Shown: piece by piece, positions 6,550-10,591 of the stretch
Layout: each line of letters starts with the position of its first letter
Numbering within the stretch: position 1 is the stretch's first letter
Assembly (NCBI GenBank): GCA_965371665.1
Contig: CBDUZI010000103.1
Coordinates: forward strand, 1 to 10,591
Length of the DNA stretch: 10,591 nucleotides
Direction of reading: 5' to 3'
Origin: JAUVAV01 sp965371665
GTDB lineage: Bacteria; Oederibacteriota; JAAXVQ01; JAUVAV01
The notes under the pieces: model-generated
Seen by the model: the letters and a program-made list of their open reading frames with translations, nothing else
Told to the model about the DNA's origin: nothing
The model's database searches: none
Position numbers and translations under genes: made by a program

Positions 6550-7165
6550 ATTGCAATTCGTAATGGGGATAGAAATCCTCTGCCAATAAACCACCTAATT
6601 TCTGAATAACTTGCTGGATCATTTCATGATCAGTCCGGAAGTTAAAAGTTCCGGATTCTTTATCCGAACCGATATAATCCGAATATTCGCTCTTTTCGCG
6701 CTTCGCCCAGGCGATCTTCCCGGTCTCGGTATCTATAAGTCTGATGGTCGCCACCCCCGTGGCCACGCGCCGCGTACTTAAAGCCGTAGGACGAATATCC
6801 CCTATGGAAATGGAAATACTTCCGGTAACTACAGCTTTTACTCCCAGCAGACGTCCGACCTGAATAGCGGATTCCTGACTTAAATATCCGCTCCGTACCA
6901 GCTGCTGTTCATTCATCAGAGCATCAATCCGCGCGCGTTCCACTATATTAAGGTTCGGCGCTTTTTCCAAAAGGATTACAATTATTTCATCTGCCAGTTG
7001 ATTTCCCACCGTTGACAGGAAACTATCCGTCTCAAACGGTAAAATCGCCAACCGATCATACCGGGACATATCGGCCCCGGGTTGCACCAGCACGCGTTTC
7101 GCGCAGCCGCCGGCCAAGCCGAGCATCAAAACTATTGCCGCCATACTTAAAGCCATTTTTTTCAT
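6545..7165 (-). CDS. CsgG/LpoB-like lipoprotein
   Basis: This is a secreted lipoprotein of 206 residues. A basic start (MKKM), a hydrophobic core and LAGG before Cys21 form a signal peptidase II site. The following Ala (not Asp) at +2 suggests outer-membrane sorting in a diderm. The mature part reads RLAILPFETD (38-47), a helix with NQLADEIIVILLEK, NIVERARIDALMNEQQL (73-89), SAIQVGRLLGVKAVVTGSIS (99-118) and IRLIDTETGKIAWAKR (141-156). These fit the CsgG/LpoB-like fold used by curli secretion pores and by activators of penicillin-binding proteins. No curli or cell-wall genes lie nearby, so the role is open. The start at 7165 is chosen for the signal peptide; a longer frame from 7246 would be encoded partly by repeat copy C. 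AAGGGA lies about 12 bases upstream. Confidence 0.85.
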   Translation of the reverse strand: MKKMALSMAAIVLMLGLAGGCAKRVLVQPGADMSRYDRLAILPFETDSFLSTVGNQLADEIIVILLEKAPNLNIVERARIDALMNEQQLVRSGYLSQESAIQVGRLLGVKAVVTGSISISIGDIRPTALSTRRVATGVATIRLIDTETGKIAWAKREKSEYSDYIGSDKESGTFNFRTDHEMIQQVIQKLGGLLAEDFYPHYELQY

Positions 7166-7192
7166 CTGCTTATTACATCCCTTCTCAGTTTC

Positions 7193-7369
7193 TTTAACTA
7201 GTTTCTGTTGCCGAAAGGTCTTTTTATTTCTTTGTGGGTCCGTCATTCCGGCATGGTGTTAGCCGGAATCCAGAAAAGTATTGTAATATAAGCAAAGATA
7301 CTTCCTGGATACCGGCTTCCGCCGGTATGACAAGCTTAACTTATCTTTCCGCAACAGGTACTAACTAAA
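7193..7369. mobile_element. 177-bp MITE-like element, copy C (different inner palindrome)
   Basis: The outer inverted repeats are 7193-7217 and 7345-7369, identical at 20 of 25 positions, with the core CTGTTGC and GAAAG. The inner arms differ from copies A and B. GTCATTCCGGCATGGTG at 7242 onward (to 7273) pairs with 7305-7331 (CTGGATACCGG start). Each inner arm can also fold on itself through CCGGC/GCCGG and ACCGGC/GCCGGT. It lies in the leader of the CsgG-like gene. The last base of its right end is part of a TATAAT box. Confidence 0.75.
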
Positions 7370-7397
7370 TTATAGAATACGTTTTCATCCGCGTCAA
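7369..7397 (-). promoter_or_regulatory. Near-consensus sigma-70 promoter for the CsgG-like gene
   Basis: TTGACG and TATAAT are spaced by 17 bases, pointing to the CsgG-like gene. The -10 box overlaps the outermost base of repeat copy C, so transcripts would begin about 7 bases inside it (near 7362). The leader of about 197 bases would then contain nearly the entire element. The promoter starts 16 bases from the upstream hydrolase stop, so the lipoprotein gene is not solely dependent on read-through. Confidence 0.8.
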
Positions 7398-7413
7398 TTA
7401 AATACCCCTCCAC

Positions 7414-8172
7414 TCACAGACTGATCTTCAACCCGTCGTAAGCCAGCCGTACGTTCCGCGGGAGCCGTTTCTCGGTTTCCCGGTGACCGAGTAAATGGCA
7501 CATATGAATAAAATAAGTTTTTTTAGCGCCCACCCGCTTGGCTTCGGCCAAGGAGCGTTCCAGATGAAAATGAGTAGCATGCGGCTGGGGACGAAGCGCG
7601 TCCAGCACCAGCACGGACAGCCCTTTTAATAGAGCATAGGACTCATCCGGAATTTTCGAGACATCCGTTAAATAGGCGAAATCGCCCAGCCGGTAGCCGA
7701 AGACCCGAATCCGGCCATGCCAGAGCGGGACAGGGATGATTTTTACGCCTTTAATGGTAAATTGCTTTACTACCGGGTGCAATGACAGTTGTGGTTTGCC
7801 GCCGCCCTTCTGAGTATTCCGAAAGATATAATCATACCTTCGACGAACCGCACCCAGCGCCGAAGCCGCGCCATATACCGGAAATTTCCGGGCTGCTCTC
7901 TCAGAAAATATCCGCACATCATCCAGCCCGGCAATATGATCGGAATGGGCATGGGTTAAAAGCAAGGCATCCACATTATCAATTCCGGCGCTGATTAACT
8001 GGAGCCGGAGTTCAGGCACGGCATCGACCAGTAAGCTCACTTGTTCCGACTCTAATATTATAGAAGTCCGGGAACGCCGGTCCCGCGGGTCATGGGAATC
8101 GCAGACCGGACAGTGGCAGCCAATAACCGGAATACCATGACTGGTGCCGGTCCCAAGAAAAGTCACGCGCAT
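7414..8172 (-). CDS. PhnP-like metallo-beta-lactamase-fold hydrolase
   Basis: This cytoplasmic hydrolase of 252 residues binds two metals and belongs to the branch containing phosphoribosyl cyclic phosphodiesterase (PhnP). It opens with GTGTSHGIPVIGCHCPVC (7-24), where Cys19, Cys21 and Cys24 resemble the structural zinc site of that branch. The metal motif THAHSDH (73-79) is followed by GLDDVR. Other likely ligands or active residues are His152 in PLWHG, Asp170 in LTDVS, His201 in THFHL and His223 in IHMCH. No phosphonate-degradation genes lie nearby, so the substrate may be another cyclic phosphate or phosphodiester. The ATG follows GGGAGGGGG at 9 bases, and the gene has its own promoter. 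Confidence 0.9.
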   Translation of the reverse strand: MRVTFLGTGTSHGIPVIGCHCPVCDSHDPRDRRSRTSIILESEQVSLLVDAVPELRLQLISAGIDNVDALLLTHAHSDHIAGLDDVRIFSERAARKFPVYGAASALGAVRRRYDYIFRNTQKGGGKPQLSLHPVVKQFTIKGVKIIPVPLWHGRIRVFGYRLGDFAYLTDVSKIPDESYALLKGLSVLVLDALRPQPHATHFHLERSLAEAKRVGAKKTYFIHMCHLLGHRETEKRLPRNVRLAYDGLKISL

Positions 8173-8222
8173 CTTGATATTCCCCCTCCCTAACGGTATG
8201 TTCTTCTCCCCTAAGATGATTA

Positions 8223-8251
8223 GTTATATAATACCACAAATCATAAATCAA
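8223..8251 (-). promoter_or_regulatory. Promoter for the metallo-hydrolase gene
   Basis: TTGATT and TATAAC are separated by 17 bases on the minus strand, about 50 bases upstream of the start codon. The surrounding AT-rich stretch supports the call. It diverges from the TPR gene's upstream region. Confidence 0.6.
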
Positions 8252-8300
8252 AATCGCTCAATTTAGGCAGTTCCGGTCACGGAAAAGCGAGTTAGTCCCG

Positions 8301-8329
8301 TCACCCCAAGGAACCGACTGGGTTATAAT
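8301..8329 (+). promoter_or_regulatory. Possible promoter for the TPR gene
   Basis: A perfect TATAAT (8324-8329) lies about 100 bases before the ATG of the TPR gene. At 17-18 bases upstream only TCACCC or GTCACC is found, a poor -35, and there is no extended -10. An activator may be needed, or this is not the true promoter. Confidence 0.4.
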
Positions 8330-8426
8330 TCGTCTTCATGGCTGCATTGTTTTATTGCTTTTAGCGGAAAAAAAAGAGAAAATACTGTCGCTGGATAGAG
8401 TCCCTGCAAAAAGGAGTAGCCAGGCC

Positions 8427-9968
8427 ATGCTCAGAAAAATCACACCTTGTCTTTTCTCTTTATACTTTATATTAGGACCCCTATCCGTTGCTGCCGCTCA
8501 AGACACGGAAAAGCCGGCCACACAGACTATCGCCGATCTTACTAAAGCTCTGACACTTAAACCCTTGGACCCCGAACTTTATTACCAGCGGGGACTGGCC
8601 TACGAAGAACAAGACCGGCATGATCAGGCGATTGCTGATTTCACCAAAGTCCTGAAAATAAAACCTAAGGATGCCGTGGCCCATTTCAGGCGAGGCAATG
8701 CCTGGGATGATAAAGGCGAGTATGACCTGGCCATTCTTGACTTCACCCAGGCCTTAAAATTAAAACCCCGATTCATCAAGGCCTATAACAACCGCGGCCT
8801 GGCCCATCTGGAAAAGGGGGAAAATGACCTGGCCATCGCTGATTTCACTAAAGCTTTGGGATACGGGCCGGAAGAATCCGATTTTCGCGTCAACCGGGGA
8901 ATCGCCTATACTCGAAAAGAACATTATACCGCGGCCATCAAAGATTTTACCCGGATTTTGGAAACCGATCCCCAAAATTTATCCGCCCTGAATAACCGCG
9001 GCCTGGCTTTCAGTTCCATAAAAGATTATAACCGGGCGCAAACCGATTTCAGTCAAGTCCTGGAAATCGATTCCAAAAATATCGCGGCCTGGAATAATCG
9101 CGGCTTGGTCCACAGCTTGAGGGGCAAACACGACAAAGCCGTTGAGGCGTTCAATCACGCATTAAAATTAAAACCGAATGACGCCGAGGCCTACAGCAAC
9201 CGAGCCGCCTCTTATCTTGCCCTAGGGCAATATAACGACGCCCTGGTAGACCTCAACCAGGCCCTGGAAATAGACCCCCAGGATGCTGAAGCCTATAATA
9301 ACCGCGGGCTGGCCCATGCCGGAAAAGGTCAATACACTGACGCTATCCCGGACTTCAATCAATCCTTGAATCTCAATGGGAACTATGCCGCGGCCTTTAA
9401 TAACCGGGGAGTAGCCTACTTAGCCCAGGGCGAGTATGACCAAGCCATCCCGGATTTTATTCAGGCGCTGAACCTTAATCCGGATTATGCCGAAGCTTAC
9501 AACAACCGCGGACTCACATATAGCTTACAAGGCAAGTATGACCGGGCGATCGAGGATTATTATGATGCCCTGGAAAAAAACCCGGAATACGCGAATGCCT
9601 ATCGCAATCGGGGGCTGGCCTACAGTCTGAAAGGCGAGCATGATCGGGCGATTCGCGATTTTAATCAGGCTTTAAAAATAAAACCCAAATATGCCAAGGC
9701 TTATTACAATCGAGGTGCTACCTACAGCAAGCAAGGTAAATATGACCGGGCCATTTCCGATTTCAAGGAGGCGCTGAAAATCAACTCCCAACTGGCGGTG
9801 GCTTACACCGCCATGGCCGATTGTTTTGAAAAAACCGGCCACCGGGAGAAAGCCGTAGAAGTTTATAATGAAATCATCCGCCAGGCGGATAAGGCCTCCC
9901 AGGCTGAGCCCGCGGCCACGACCAAGGATAAAACAATAATCAAAAAAACCATTGAGTGGGAAAGATAG
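8427..9968 (+). CDS. Secreted protein of 13 tandem tetratricopeptide repeats
   Basis: The protein has 513 residues. A signal peptide (MLRKI, hydrophobic core, VAAA before Gln25) directs it across the inner membrane. There is no lipobox at the cleavage site, so it is probably periplasmic or surface-exposed. From about residue 48 to 490 it consists of 13 repeats in unbroken 34-residue register, with consensus AYNNRGLAYSxxGxYDxAIxDF and ALxLxP. It is the NNRG subtype, which stacks into a superhelical scaffold for protein partners. A charged tail of about 23 residues follows. No catalytic domain is present. The ATG at 8427 is chosen for the signal peptide and AGGAG 10 bases upstream; an in-frame TTG at 8355 would hide the signal. 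It is the only plus-strand gene, divergent from the hydrolase and convergent with the PilZ gene. Confidence 0.93.
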   Translation: MLRKITPCLFSLYFILGPLSVAAAQDTEKPATQTIADLTKALTLKPLDPELYYQRGLAYEEQDRHDQAIADFTKVLKIKPKDAVAHFRRGNAWDDKGEYDLAILDFTQALKLKPRFIKAYNNRGLAHLEKGENDLAIADFTKALGYGPEESDFRVNRGIAYTRKEHYTAAIKDFTRILETDPQNLSALNNRGLAFSSIKDYNRAQTDFSQVLEIDSKNIAAWNNRGLVHSLRGKHDKAVEAFNHALKLKPNDAEAYSNRAASYLALGQYNDALVDLNQALEIDPQDAEAYNNRGLAHAGKGQYTDAIPDFNQSLNLNGNYAAAFNNRGVAYLAQGEYDQAIPDFIQALNLNPDYAEAYNNRGLTYSLQGKYDRAIEDYYDALEKNPEYANAYRNRGLAYSLKGEHDRAIRDFNQALKIKPKYAKAYYNRGATYSKQGKYDRAISDFKEALKINSQLAVAYTAMADCFEKTGHREKAVEVYNEIIRQADKASQAEPAATTKDKTIIKKTIEWER

Positions 9969-9970
9969 AC

Positions 9971-9993
9971 GCCGCCAGCGCAGAAGCTGCGGC
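9971..9993 (+). terminator. Weak hairpin after the TPR gene
   Basis: GCCGCCAGC and GCTGCGGC can pair with one bulged base around a GCAGAA loop, three bases after the stop codon. Only TTAATAC follows, not a run of T, so intrinsic termination is uncertain. The position between two converging genes is suitable. Confidence 0.3.
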
Positions 9994-10037
9994 TTAATAC
10001 GTTAACCGCTTCATCCCTGCATTGCAACGCGGGTATT

Positions 10038-10424
10038 TTAATTGCCACCATTGGCCAGTACCCTGTCGGGCTTATTATCTTCCAATTCCTTCAAAATAAT
10101 CTCCATGTCTTCTTTTTGATAACTCTCCAGCGGCGGGAACTCCACGCCGAAAGTCGTGCATTGGCTGGTTTCATCCCAGTAGACCCACCGAACTATACCC
10201 CGGCCCTGTATCCGGCCAAAGGGTTGCGGAAGGTTTAAATAATACTCGATTAGCCGTGTTTTAAAAAGAGATAAACAGATAGGTAAAGCGATTCTCATTC
10301 CGCCAATACTTAGATTTTTGACGTTTCCCAGGGAGGAGATAATCATTTTATCGTCTAAATTTTCAATCTTGCAAACTATCGGAAGGTTAACTTCCAGACG
10401 CAAGTTTTTCCTGCGTTGCTCCAT
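10038..10424 (-). CDS. PilZ-domain protein, predicted c-di-GMP receptor
   Basis: This is a single-domain protein of 128 residues. The two c-di-GMP-binding motifs of PilZ are intact: RxxxR at Arg5-Arg9 (RKNLR) and N/DxSxxG at Asn37-Gly42 (NLSIGG). A beta-barrel follows, including GIVRWVYW and TTFGVEF. It should therefore bind the second messenger and signal to an unknown partner; no output domain is attached. The ATG at 10424 is preferred over a GTG three codons upstream because GGGGG lies 8 bases before it. No good promoter could be identified upstream. It converges with the TPR gene and is separated from other genes by edge repeats. Confidence 0.88.
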   Translation of the reverse strand: MEQRRKNLRLEVNLPIVCKIENLDDKMIISSLGNVKNLSIGGMRIALPICLSLFKTRLIEYYLNLPQPFGRIQGRGIVRWVYWDETSQCTTFGVEFPPLESYQKEDMEIILKELEDNKPDRVLANGGN

Positions 10425-10537
10425 CTGCAACACCCCCGCTTTCGCTTATACAACCGCCGGCTTGCTCCGGTACGCTAAATAACCTTGGTTGGCTTTAATA
10501 AGTTTCGGTCTTTATCCCTAAATCATTAACCCCCCGG

Positions 10538-10559
10538 CTAGGAGTCTGTCGGACTTTAG
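10538..10559. repeat. Edge repeat, right copy (inverted relative to 32-52)
   Basis: This is the reverse complement of the left-edge repeat except for one substitution and one extra A. It lies in the 167 bases upstream of the PilZ gene. Apart from this and the adjacent palindrome, that stretch shows no gene or clear promoter. Confidence 0.7.
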
Positions 10560-10566
10560 TCATTCT

Positions 10567-10585
10567 CCCCCTTTTGTAAAGGGGG
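10567..10585. repeat. Perfect palindrome at right edge
   Basis: CCCCCTTT and AAAGGGGG form eight-base arms around TGT. With the preceding GTCATTC and the edge repeat it looks like part of a larger dispersed palindromic repeat cut by the window end. Confidence 0.6.
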
Positions 10586-10591
10586 CAGGGG

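Noticed and set aside
7166..7246. Longer start for the CsgG-like gene
   Set aside because: The extension is basic, partly encoded by repeat copy C, and would bury the lipoprotein signal peptide.
7414..8172. Hydrolase as part of a phosphonate (phn) cluster
   Set aside because: The fold and motifs are PhnP-like, but no C-P lyase gene is nearby, so the specific name is not used.
8271..8284. Small hairpin TTCCG-GTCA-CGGAA upstream of the TPR gene
   Set aside because: Five base pairs only, upstream of the predicted transcription start; no operator family recognised.
8355..8426. TTG start for the TPR gene
   Set aside because: It has no ribosome binding site and places the signal peptide 24 residues inside the protein.
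8427..9968. Repetitive DNA as a CRISPR-like or satellite array
   Set aside because: The periodicity is 102 bp and is explained by 34-residue TPR units with diverged codons; no direct repeat and spacer pattern is present.

Overview
This window looks like part of a chromosome, or a metagenomic contig, from a free-living bacterium with moderate GC. It is probably diderm, because it encodes a CsgG-type lipoprotein whose +2 residue is not Asp. The F0F1 ATP synthase genes use the B-E-F-H-A-G order, with an upstream atpZ, a one-gene b subunit and a signal-peptide-bearing c subunit. This fits lineages such as Desulfobacterota, Omnitrophota or some deep Firmicutes. The sequence alone does not settle the phylum, and no plasmid, phage or transposase gene is visible.

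Layout. Positions 63-5685 (minus strand) hold one long cluster: a DUF151 bifunctional-nuclease gene with a clear sigma-70 promoter, then atpZ, a 180-bp repeat, atpB, atpE, atpF, atpH, atpA and atpG. atpD and atpC do not begin in the 62 bases after atpG, where repeat sequence starts instead. Positions 5787-8172 (also minus) hold an AMMECR1/AmrA gene, a CsgG/LpoB-like lipoprotein gene and a PhnP-like metallo-beta-lactamase-fold hydrolase gene. The only plus-strand gene is a secreted protein built of 13 tandem TPRs (8427-9968). It diverges from the hydrolase gene and converges on a PilZ-domain gene (10038-10424) that keeps both c-di-GMP-binding motifs.

The most distinctive feature is a family of three elements of about 180 bp (4678-4857, 6370-6549, 7193-7369). 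They share imperfect outer terminal inverted repeats but carry two different inner palindrome types. Each lies 19-27 bp upstream of a start codon. One splits the ATP synthase cluster where atpI is often found, one contains the stop codon of the upstream gene, and one abuts the -10 box of a near-consensus promoter so that it would be transcribed as a structured leader. Both window edges also carry dispersed-type repeats, including an inverted 21/22-bp pair, as expected for an assembly broken at repeats.

Five gene starts differ from the longest open frame. atpE starts at GTG 3909 behind a strong Shine-Dalgarno sequence. The AMMECR1 gene starts at 6350, the lipoprotein gene at 7165, the TPR gene at 8427 and the PilZ gene at 10424.
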